From contig NW_027526646.1 in the NCBI RefSeq assembly GCF_052857255.1, positions 1 through 64,000 of the forward strand: a stretch of DNA of 64,000 nucleotides. The letters run 5' to 3'. Below the pieces are notes generated by a model that was not told the DNA's origin, did not search any database, and saw only the letters and a program-made list of their open reading frames with translations. Shown here piece by piece: positions 1 to 7,707 of this stretch. The translations under genes were made by a program, and so were the position numbers. Position 1 is the stretch's first letter. Each line of letters opens with the position of its first letter. The stretch comes from Amblyomma americanum (lineage: Eukaryota > Arthropoda > Arachnida > Ixodida > Ixodidae).

Positions 1-1932
1 TGTTGTGATTTAGCTCGTTTCGGTCTAAAACAGCTTGTTTCGTTGTAATAAGCAAGAATACATGCTTTTCGCGCAGTTATAAGAGAAAAAGTTTTGACGA
101 GTATCACGTGGATACTTGTAAAACCGATGTGTTCAGATTTAGCTCGTTTCGGTCTAAAACAGCTTGTTTCGTTGTATTAAGCAAGAATACATGCTTTTCG
201 CGCAGTTATAAGTGAAAAAGTTTGCGTATTAGAGAGACACTTGTAAAACCGATGTGTTGTGATTTAGCTCGTTTCGGTCTAAAACAGCTTGTTTCGTTGT
301 ATTAAGCAAAAATACATGCTTTTCGCGCAGTTATAAGAGAAAACGTTTTGACGAGTATCACGTGGATACTTGTAAAACCGATGTGTTCAGATTTAGCTCG
401 TTTCGGTCTAAAACAGCTTGTTTCGTTGTATTAAGCACGAATACATGCTTTTCGCGCAGTTATAAGAGAAAAAGTTTTGACGAGTATCACGTGGATACTT
501 GTAAAACTGATGTGTTCAGACTTAGCTCGTTTCGGTCTAAAACAGCTTGTTTCCTTGTATTAAGCACGAATACATGCTTTTCGCGCAGTTATAAGAGAAA
601 AAGTTTTGACGAGTATCACGTGGAACACTTGTAATACCGATGTGTTGTGATTTAGCTCGTTTCGGTTTAAAACAGCTTGTTTCGCTGTATTAAGCAAGAA
701 TACATGCTTTTCGCGCAGTTATAAGAGAAAAAGTTTTGACGCGTATCAGAGGAACACTTGTAAAACCGATGTGTTGTGATTTAGCTCATTTTGGTCTAAA
801 ACAGCTTGTTTCGCTCTATTAAGCAAGAATACATGCTTTTCGCGCAGTTATAAGAGAAAAAGTTTTGACGCGTGTCACAGGGACACTTGTAAAACCGATG
901 TGTTCAGATTTAGCTCGTTTCGGTCTGAAACAGCTTGTTTCGTTGTATTAAGCACGAATACATGCTTTTCGCGCAGTTATAAGAGAAAAAGTTTAGACGT
1001 GTATCAGAGGAACACTTGTAAAACCGATGTGTTGTGATTTAGCTCGTTTCGGTCTAAAACAGCTTGTTTCGTAGTATTAAGCAAGAATACATGCTTTTCG
1101 CGCAGTTATAAGAGAAAAAGTTTTGACGCGTATCAGAGGAACACTTGTAAAACCTTTGTGTTGTGATTTAGCTCGTTTCGGTCTAAAACAGCTTGTTTCG
1201 CTGTATTAAGCACGAATACATGCTTTTCGCGCAGTTGTAAGAGAAAAAGTGTTGACGCGTGTCACAGGGACACTTGTAAAACCGATGTGTTCAGATTTAG
1301 CTCGTTTCGGTCTAAAACAACTTGTTTCGTTGTATCAGGCACGAATACATGCTTTACGGGCAGTTATAGAAGAAAAAGTTTTGACGCGTATTAGAGAGAC
1401 ACTTGTAAAACCGATGTGTTGTGATTTAGCTCGTTTCGGTCTAAAACAGCTTGCTTCGCTGTATTAAGCAAGAATACATGCTTTTCGCGCAGTTATAAGA
1501 GAAAAAGTTTTGACGCGTATCAGAGGAACACTTGTAAAACCGATGTGTTGTGATTTAGCTCATTTCGGTCTAAAACAGCTTGTTTCGTTGTATTAAGCAC
1601 GAATACATGCTTTTCGCGCAGTTATAAGAGAAAAAGTTTTGACGCGTGTCACAGGGACACTTGTAAAACCAATGTGTTCAGATTTAGCTCGTTTCGGTCT
1701 AAAACAGCTTGTTTCGTAGTATTAAGCAAGAATACATGCTTTTCGCGCAGTTATAAGACAAAAAGTTTTGACGCGTATCAGAGGAACACTTGTAAAACCT
1801 TTGTGTTGTGATTTAGCTCGTTTCGGTCTAAAACAGGTTGTTTCGCTGTATTAAGCAAGAATACATGCTTTTCGCGCAGTTATAAGAGAAAAAGTTTTGA
1901 CGCGTGTCACAGGAACACTTGTAAAACCGATG
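1..1932. repeat. HOR block 1: recombinant, 15 monomers
   Basis: Order read from diagnostic sites: H1, H2 (125 bp), H3, an H4/B2 hybrid (384-512), B3 (130 bp), B4, B5, B6, B7, B8, B9 (1288-1416), A10 (1417-1545), a T1/T2 hybrid (1546-1674), T3, T4. The tail lacks T5, so the next H1 follows T4 directly. B1 is missing and B10-B11 are replaced by A10. The same B9-A10-T1/T2-T3-T4 order recurs near 42.3-42.9 kb and 43.4-44.1 kb, so this block belongs to the lineage found 42 kb to the right. No gene is supported. A 90-codon frame at 362-634 is a frame-2 reading of four satellite monomers that starts at GTG. Confidence 0.85.
100..116. repeat. 17-bp linker palindrome around CACGTG
   Basis: AGTATC, ACGTG, GATACT: six-base inverted arms around a five-base centre, with the E-box/G-box core CACGTG at 105-110. 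It is present in the linkers of H1, H3, B2 and B10, for example 100-116 and 354-370. In H4 and B3 the right arm is broken by GGAACACT, and in A5 and A9 the left arm also changes (AGTTTC). It could bind a bHLH-type protein or form a small hairpin, but nothing in the sequence shows that it does. Confidence 0.6.
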
Positions 1933-2703
1933 TGTTGTGATTTAGCTCATTTCGGTCTAAAACAGCTTGTTTCGTTGTAATAAGCAAGAATACATGCTTT
2001 TCGCGCAGTTATAAGAGAAAAAGTTTTGACGAGTATCACGTGGATACTTGTAAAACCGATGTGTTCAGATTTAGCTCGTTTCGGTCTAAAACAGCTTGTT
2101 TCGTTGTATTAAGCAAGAATACATGCTTTTCGCGCAGTTATAAGTGAAAAAGTTTGCGTATTAGAGAGACACTTGTAAAACCGATGTGTTGTGATTTAGC
2201 TCGTTTCGGTCTAAAACAGCTTGTTTCGTTGTATTAAGCAAAAATACATGCTTTTCGCGCAGTTATAAGAGAAAAAGTTTTGACGAGTATCACGTGGATA
2301 CTTGTAAAACCGATGTGTTCAGTTTTAGCTCGTTTCGGTCTAAAACAGCTTGTTTCGTTGTATTAAGCACGAATACATGCTTTTCGCGCAGTTATAAGAG
2401 AAAAAGTTTTGACGAGTATCACGTGGAACACTTGTAATACCGATGTGTTGTGATTTAGCTCGTTTCGGTCTAAAACAGCTTGTTTCGCTGTATTAAGCAA
2501 GAATACATGCTTTTCGCGCAGTTATAAGAGAAAAAGTTTGGACGCGTATCAGAGGAACACTTGTAAAACCGATGTGTTGTGATTTAGCTCATTTCGGTCT
2601 AAAACAGCTTGTTTCGCTGTATTAAGCAAGAATACATGCTTTTCGCGCAGTTATAAGAGAAAAAGTTTTGACGCGTATGAGAGGAACACTTGTAAAACCG
2701 ATG

Positions 2704-2832
2704 TGTTGTGATTTAGCTCGTTTCGGTCTAAAACAGCTTGTTTCGCTGTATTAAGCAAGAATACATGCTTTTCGCGCAGTTATAAGAGAAAAAGTTTTGT
2801 CGCGTATCAGAGGAACACTTGTAAAACCGATG
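2704..2832 (+). repeat. Reference 129-bp monomer (type H7)
   Basis: This copy is close to the commonest sequence and serves to number monomer positions 1-129. Position 1 is the T of TGTTGTG. AAAA lies at 27-30, the TATTAAGCAAG site near 46-56, TTTT at 66-69, GCGCAG at 71-76, AAAAAGTTTT at 86-95, the MluI-like palindrome ACGCGT near 98-103, and AAAACCGATG at 120-129. The main variable sites are 5-6 (GT or CA after TGTT), 17 (G or A, giving CTCG or CTCAT), 33-36, 41-44 (CGTTG, CGCTG, CGTAG), 49-56 and the 97-113 linker. The phase is arbitrary. This copy's linker reads GACGCGTATCAGAGG; H6 just before it has GTATGAGAGG. Confidence 0.9.
2789..2799. other. A-tract/T-tract pair AAAAAGTTTT, present in most monomers
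   Basis: Each monomer carries AAAAAGTTTT near positions 86-95, with further A/T runs at 27-30, 66-69 and 120-123. Such runs can bend DNA when spaced near the helical repeat. The 66-69 and 86-90 runs are about 21 bp apart, two helical turns, but the others are not clearly in phase. Curvature and any nucleosome effect are inference only. Confidence 0.35.
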
Positions 2833-3219
2833 TGTTGTGATTTAGCTCGTTTCGGTCTAAAACAGCTTGTTTCGCTGTATTAAGCAAGAATACATGCTTT
2901 TCGCGCAGTTATAAGAGAAAAAGTTTTGACGCGTATCAGAGGAACACTTGTAAAACCGATGTGTTGTGATTTAGCTCGTTTCGGTCTAAAACAACTTGTT
3001 TCGCTGTATTAAGCAAGAATACATGCTTTTCGCGCAGTTATAAGAGAAAAAGTTTTGACGCGTATCAGAGGAACACTTGTAAAACCGATGTGTTGTGATT
3101 TAGCTCGTTTCGGTCTAAAACAGCTTGTTTCGCTGTATTAAGCAAGAATACATGCTTTTCGCGCAGTTATAAGAGAAAAAGTTTTGACGCGTATCAGAGG
3201 AACACTTGTAAAACCGATG

Positions 3220-3346
3220 TGTTCAGATTTAGCTCGTTTCGGTCTAAAACAGCCTGTTTCATTGTATTAAGCACGAATACTTGCTTTACGCGCAGTTATA
3301 AAAGAAAAAGTTATGACGCGTATCAGAGACACTTGTAAAACCGATG
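3220..3346 (+). repeat. Monomer type A4/B1, 127 bp
   Basis: This monomer carries TTTCATTG, GAATACTTGCTTTACG, GTTATGACGCG and CGTATCAGAGAC, the last of which is two bases short. In form A (A4) it follows three near-identical A monomers and has CAGCCTGTTTC. In form B (B1) it follows H7 directly, has CAGCTTGTTTC and usually GAAAAAAAAG. It stands near the start of both alternative middles, so it is the likely point from which forms A and B diverged. The copy at 3220 has TATAAAAGAAAAAG; most other A4 copies have TATAGAAGAAAAAG. Confidence 0.85.
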
Positions 3347-3734
3347 TGTTGTGATTTAGCTCGTTTCGGTCTAAAACAGCTTGTTTCGTTGTATTAAGCA
3401 AGAATACATGCTTTTCGCGCAGTTATAAGAGAAAAAGTTTTGACGAGTTTCACGTGGAACACTTGTAAAACCGATGTGTTGTGATTTAGCTCGTTTCGGT
3501 CTAAAACAGCTTGTTTCGCTGTATTAAGCAAGAATACATGCTTTTCGCGCAGTTATAAGAGAAAAAGTTTTGACGCGTATCAGAGGAACACTTGTAAAAC
3601 CGATGTGTTGTGATTTAGCTCGTTTCGGTCTAAAACAGCTTGTTTCGTTGTATTAAGCAAGAATACATGCTTTTCGCGCAGTTATAAGAGAAAAAGTTTT
3701 GACGCGTATCACATGGACACTTGGAAAACCGATG

Positions 3735-3863
3735 TGTTCAGATCTAGCTCGTTTTGGTCTAAAACAGCTTGTTTCGTTGTATTAAGCAAGAATACATGCT
3801 TTACGCGCAGTTATAGAAGAAAAAGTTTTGACGCGTATCAGGGAGACACTTGTAAAACCGATG
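3735..3863 (+). repeat. Monomer type A8, with AGATCT site
   Basis: A8 has TGTTCAGATCTAGCTCG, TTTTGGTC, CTTTACGCGCAG, ATAGAAGAAAAAG and CGTATCAGGGAG, and it follows the A7 linker CACATGGACACTTGG. Copies start at 3735, 18683, 21515, 31176, 33883, 36715, 45733, 48954, 51143, 54348 and 62471. It is absent from the A blocks at 7601, 11725 and 22418, where A7 runs straight into A9 with CACTTGTAAAACC. Presence or absence of A8 splits form A into two lineages. Confidence 0.87.
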
Positions 3864-4766
3864 TGTTGTGATTTAGCTCGTTTCGGTCTAAAACAGCTTG
3901 TTTCGTTGTATTAAGCAAGAATACATGCTTTTCGCGCAGTTATAAAGAAAAAGTTTTGACGAGTTTCACGTGGAACACTTGTAAAACCGATGTGTTGTGA
4001 TTTAGCTCATTTCGGTCTAAAACAGCTTGTTTCGTTGTATTAAGCACGAATACATGCTTTTCGCGCAGTTATAAGAGAAAAAGTTTTGACGCGTATCAGA
4101 GGAACACTTGTAAAACCGATGTGTTTTGATTTAGCTCGTTTCGGTCTAAAACAGCTTGTTTCGCTGTATTAAGCAAGAATACATGCTTTTCGCGCAGTTA
4201 TAAGAGAAAAAGTTTTGACGCGTGTCACAGGGACACTTGTAAAACCAATGTGTTCAGATTTAGCTCGTTTCGGTCTAAAACAGCTTGTTTCGTAGTATTA
4301 AGCAAGAATACATGCTTTTCGCGCAGTTATAAGACAAAAAGTTTTGACGCGTATCAGAGGAACACTTGTAAAACCTTTGTGTTGTGATTTAGCTCGTTTC
4401 GGTCTAAAACAGGTTGTTTCGCTGTATTAAGCAAGAATACATGCTTTTCGCGCAGTTATAAGAGAAAAAGTTTTGACGCGTGTCACAGGAACACTTGTAA
4501 AACCGATGTGTTCAGATTTAGCTCGTTTCGGTCTAAAACAACTTGTTTCGTTGTATTAAGCAAGAAACAATGCTTTACGCGCAGTTATAGAAGAAAAAGT
4601 TTTGACGCGTATTAGAGAGACACTTGTAAAACCGATGTGTTGTAAGTTAGCTCGTTTCGGTCTAAAACAGCTTGTTTCGTTGTAATAAGCAAGAATACAT
4701 GCTTTTCGCGCAGTTATAAGAGAAAAAGTTTTGACGAGTATCACGTGGATACTTGTAAAACCGATG

Positions 4767-4891
4767 TGTTCAGATTTAGCTCGTTTCGGTCTAAAACAGC
4801 TTGTTTCGTTGTATTAAGCAAGAATACATGCTTTTCGCGCAGTTATAAGTGAAAAAGTTTGCGTATTAGAGAGACACTTGTAAAACCGATG
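4767..4891 (+). repeat. Monomer type H2, 125 bp, 4-bp deletion
   Basis: H2 has GTGAAAAAGTTTGCGTATT where other monomers have AGAGAAAAAGTTTTGACGCG, a net loss of four bases that removes the GACGCG box. Its linker then reads ATTAGAGAGAC, the type II linker, although its 5' half is type I. Copies start at 130, 2062, 4767, 7730, 11854, 17010, 17523, 19844, 22547, 27054, 30017, 32337, 35044, 38393, 40452, 43157, 46765, 49986, 52159, 55380 and 63503. The copies at 17010, 17523, 27054 and 30017 share GCAGGTATAAG. Confidence 0.88.
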
Positions 4892-6529
4892 TGTTGTGAT
4901 TTACCTCGTTTCGGTCTAAAACAGCTTGTTTCGTTGTATTAAGCAAAAATACATGCTTTTCGCGCAGTTATAAGAGAAAAAGTTTTGACGAGTATCACGT
5001 GGATACTTGTAAAACCGATGTGTTCAGATTTAGCTCGTTTCGGTCTAAAACAGCTTGTTTCGTTGTATTAAGCACGAATACATGCTTTTCGCGCAGTTAT
5101 AAGAGAAAAAGTTTTGACGAGTATCACGTGGAACACTTGTAATACCGATGTGTTGTGATTTAGCTCGTTTCGGTCTAAAACAGCTTGTTTCGCTGTATTA
5201 AGCAAGAATACATGCTTTTCGCGCAGTTATAAGAGAAAAAGTTTGGACGCGTATCAGAGGAACACTTGTAAAACCGATGTGTTGTGATTTAGCTCATTTC
5301 GGTCTAAAACAGCTTGTTTCGCTGTATTAAGCAAGAATACATGCTTTTCGCGCAGTTATAAGAGAAAAAGTTTTGACGCGTATGAGAGGAACACTTGTAA
5401 AACCGACGTGTTGTGATTTAGCTCGTTTCGGTCTAAAACAGCTTGTTTCGCTGTATTAAGCAAGAATACATGCTTTTCGCGCAGTTATAAGAGAAAAAGT
5501 TTTGACGCGTATCAGAGGAACACTTGTAAAACCGATGTGTTCAGATTTAGCTCGTTTCGGTCTAAAACAGCTTGTTTCATTGTATTAAGCACGAATACTT
5601 GCTTTACGCGCAGTTATAGAAAAAAAAGTTATGACGCGTATCAGAGACACTTGTAAAACCGATGTGTTGTGATTTAGCTCGTTTCGGTCTAAAACAGCTT
5701 GTTTCGCTGTATTAACCAAGAATACATGCTTTTCGCGCAGTTATAAGAGAAAAAGTTTTGACGAGTATCACGTGGATACTTGTAAAACTGATGTGTTCAG
5801 ACTTAGCTCGTTTCGGTCTAAAACAGCTTGTTTCCTTGTATTAAGCACGAATACATGCTTTTCGCGCAGTTATAAGAGAAAAAGTTTTGACGAGTATCAC
5901 GTGGAACACTTGTAATACCGATGTGTTGTGATTTAGCTCGTTTCGGTTTAAAACAGCTTGTTTCGCTGTATTAAGCAAGAATACATGCTTTTCGCGCAGT
6001 TATAAGAGAAAAAGTTTTGACGCGTATCAGAGGAACACTTGTAAAACCGATGTGTTGTGATTTAGCTCATTTTGGTCTAAAACAGCTTGTTTCGCTCTAT
6101 TAAGCAAGAATACATGCTTTTCGCGCAGTTATAAAAGAAAAAGTTTTGACGCGTGTCACAGGGACACTTGTAAAACCGATGTGTTCAGATTTAGCTCGTT
6201 TCGGTCTGAAACAGCTTGTTTCGTTGTATTAAGCACGAATACATGCTTTTCGCGCAGTTATAAGAGAAAAAGTTTAGACGTGTATCAGAGGAACACTTGT
6301 AAAACCGATGTGTTGTGATTTAGCTCGTTTCGGTCTAAAACAGCTTGTTTCGTAGTATTAAGCAAGAATACATGCTTTTCGCGCAGTTATAAGAGAGAAA
6401 GTTTTGACGCGTATCAGAGGAACACTTGTAAAACCTTTGTGTTGTGATTTAGCTCGTTTCGGTCTAAAACAGCTTGTTTCGCTGTATTAAGCACGAATAC
6501 ATGCTTTTCGCGCAGTTGTAAGAGAAAAA

Positions 6530-6748
6530 GTGTTGACGCGTGTCACAGGGACACTTGTAAAACCGATGTGTTCAGATTTAGCTCGTTTCGGTCTAAAACA
6601 ACTTGTTTCGTTGTATCAGGCACGAATACATGCTTTACGGGCAGTTATAGAAGAAAAAGTTTTGACGCGTATTAGAGAGACACTTGTAAAACCGATGTGT
6701 TGTGATTTAGCTCGTTTCGGTCTAAAACAGCTTGTTTCGTTGTATTAA
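6530..6748 (+). other. Recurrent 72-codon forward open frame over B8/B9/B10 (probably not a gene)
   Basis: The frame starts at GTG in the B8 linker, crosses B9 and stops at the TAA of the following monomer. The stop-free run encodes the repeat once in full (VLTRIRETLVKPMCCDLARF, then GLKQLVSLY). It occurs 13 times, starting at 1249, 6530, 10654, 16068, 28817, 40155, 42215, 43372, 48528, 53922, 57143, 59722 and 62045. The copies are identical apart from L/V, P/A and a V/A near the end. There is no ATG start, signal peptide or promoter. Identity is explained by duplication of the DNA. It matters only as evidence that one frame was once, or still is elsewhere, open. Confidence 0.3.
6569..6697 (+). 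repeat. Monomer type B9, the only type without an in-frame stop
   Basis: B9 reads TAT-CAG-GCA where almost every other monomer reads TAT-TAA-GCA, and also has CTTTACGGGCAG, ATAGAAGAAAAAG and CGTATTAGAGAGAC. Copies start at 1288, 6569, 10693, 16107, 28856, 40194, 42254, 43411, 48567, 53961, 57182, 59761 and 62084, with the 3' half only at 25893. Variants: AACAAGTTG in the 40194, 42254 and 43411 copies, and AAAAGCGATG in the 48567, 53961 and 62084 copies. CAG differs from TAA by two transitions, so either state could be ancestral. Confidence 0.88.
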
Positions 6749-7471
6749 GCAAGAATACATGCTTTTCGCGCAGTTATAAGAGAAAAAGTTTTGACGAGTA
6801 TCACGTGGATACTTGTAAAACCGATGTGTTCAGATATAGCTCGTTTCGGTCTAAAACAGCTTGTTTCGTTGTATTAAGCAAGAATACATGCTTTTCGCGC
6901 AGTTATAAGAGAAAAAGTTTTGACGCGTATCAGAGGAACACTTGTAAAACCGATGTGTTGTGATTTAGCTCATTTCGGTCTAAAACAGCTTGTTTCGCTG
7001 TATTAAGCAAGAATACATGCTTTTCGCGCAGTTATAAGAGAAAAAGTTTTGACGCGTATCAGAAGAACACTTGTAAAACCGATGTGTTTTGATTTAGCTC
7101 GTTTCGGTCTAAAACAGCTTGTTTCGCTGTATTAAGCAAGAATACATGCTTTTCGCGCAGTTATAAGAGAAAAAGTTTTGACGCGTGTCACAGGGACACT
7201 TGTAAAACCAATGTGTTCAGATTTAGCTCGTTTCGGTCTAAAACAGCTTGTTTCGTAGTATTAAGCAAGAATACATGCTTTTCGCGCAGTTATAAGACAA
7301 AAAGTTTTGACGCGTATCAGAGGAACACTTGTAAAACCTTTGTGTTGTGATTTAGCTCGTTTCGGTCTAAAACAGGTTGTTTCGCTGTATTAAGCAAGAA
7401 TACATGCTTTTCGCGCAGTTATAAGAGAAAAAGTTTTGACGCGTGTCACAGGAACACTTGTAAAACCGATG

Positions 7472-7600
7472 TGTTCAGAATTAGCTCGTTTCGGTCTAAA
7501 ACAACTTGTTTCGTTGTATTAAGCACGAAACAATGCTTTACGCGCAGTTATAGAAGAAAAAGTTTTGACGCGTATTAGAGAGACACTTGTAAAACCGATG
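7472..7600 (+). repeat. Monomer type T5, last of the tail
   Basis: T5 is marked by AACAACTTG, GCACGAAACAATGC (changed from the usual GAATACATGC), CTTTACGCGCAG, ATAGAAGAAAAAG and CGTATTAGAGAGAC. Copies start at 4509, 7472, 11596, 14301, 19586, 22289, 24995, 26796, 29759, 32079, 34786, 38135, 42899, 44056, 46507, 49728, 51917, 55122 and 63245. Copies at 7472, 11596, 22289, 26796 and 29759 have CAGAATTAGC; the others have CAGATTTAGC. The copy at 4509 has GCAAGAAAC instead of GCACGAAAC. T5 is followed by H1 in every case, so the pair is the most stable landmark in the array. Confidence 0.87.
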
Positions 7601-7707
7601 TGTTGTGATTTAACTCGTTTCGGTCTAAAACAGCTTGTTTCGTTGTAATAAGCAAGAATACATGCTTTTCGCGCAGTTATAAGAGAAAAAGTTTTGACGA
7701 GTATCAC
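7519..7707 (-). other. Recurrent 62-codon reverse open frame over T5/H1 (probably not a gene)
   Basis: The reverse frame begins at GTG (the complement of CAC in the H1 linker) and runs through H1 into T5. It recurs at nearly every intact T5-H1 junction, for example 4556-4744, 7519-7707, 11643-11831, 14348-14536, 19633-19821 and 63292-63480. It also occurs at the B9-H1 junction 40241-40429. The changes KRAKS, KRVKS and KRANL follow the H1 DNA variants (GATTTAGCTCG, GATTTAACTCG, GTAAGTTAGCTCG). It is missing at the T5-H1 junction near 52030, where the 16-bp deletion breaks the frame. No feature beyond openness supports expression. Confidence 0.2.

Larger units (their letters stand above)
1933..4637. 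repeat. HOR block 2: form A, 21 monomers (reference for form A)
   Basis: Monomer starts: H1 1933, H2 2062, H3 2187, H4 2316, H5 2446, H6 2575, H7 2704, A1 2833, A2 2962, A3 3091, A4 3220, A5 3347, A6 3477, A7 3606, A8 3735, A9 3864, T1 3993, T2 4122, T3 4251, T4 4380, T5 4509. A10 is absent. A1-A3 are nearly identical GACGCGTATCAGAGG monomers, which looks like a recent local triplication; A2 has AACAACTTG. A8 has CAGATCTAG and CGTATCAGGGAG. T2 has TGTTTTG, T3 has CAATGTGTTCAG and CGTAG, and T4 has CCTTTGTG and CAGGTTG. H1 has a hybrid 5' half with CTCATTTCGG. H4 has the rare CAGTTTTAGC, shared only with the block at 44.2 kb. Confidence 0.87.
4638..7600. repeat. HOR block 3: form B, 23 monomers (reference for form B)
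   Basis: Monomer starts: H1 4638, H2 4767, H3 4892, H4 5021, H5 5151, H6 5280, H7 5409, B1 5538 (127 bp), B2 5665, B3 5794 (130 bp), B4 5924, B5 6053, B6 6182, B7 6311, B8 6440, B9 6569, B10 6698, B11 6827, T1 6956, T2 7085, T3 7214, T4 7343, T5 7472. B2 has TATTAACCAAG, B3 has CAGACTTAGC and TTTCCTTG, B4 has GGTTTAAAAC, B5 has CATTTTGG and CGCTCTATT, B6 has GGTCTGAAAC and GTTTAGACGTG, B7 has CGTAGTATT, B8 has GTTGTAAGAG, B9 has TATCAGGCACG, and B11 has CAGATATAGC. H1 has the variant TGTAAGTTAGC, shared with the H1 copies at 46.6, 49.9, 55.3 and 63.4 kb. Confidence 0.87.

Noticed and set aside
362..634. The 90-codon frames at 362-634 and 44292-44564 as small cysteine-containing proteins
   Set aside because: They are frame-2 readings of tandem H3/H4 or B3-type monomers made possible by chance linkers, present in only two places, starting at GTG and repeating the same satellite peptide.
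1249..1467. The 13 recurring 71-72-codon forward frames as real genes
   Set aside because: They start at GTG inside a satellite linker, have no promoter or start context, end at the satellite's own TAA, and are identical because the DNA was duplicated. Openness alone is weak evidence in a 43-codon repeat.
2714..2760. A tRNA-derived origin (A-box-like TTAGCTCGTTTCGG)
   Set aside because: TAGCTC followed by TT and GG resembles a tRNA A box, but the only B-box candidate (TGTTTCGTTG or TGTTTCGCTG) matches poorly and lies too close, and no cloverleaf arms can be drawn.
2720..2760. A CENP-B box
   Set aside because: TTTCGGTCTAAAACAG and TTTCGTTGTATTAAGC fit the TTCG and the central A of the box, but lack the CGGG half. 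The match is no better than expected in TTCG-rich sequence.
6509..6520. GTTGTAAGAG in B8 as a splice donor
   Set aside because: GTAAG resembles a donor core, but it lies in a monomer repeated across the array with no acceptor, exon or transcript context.
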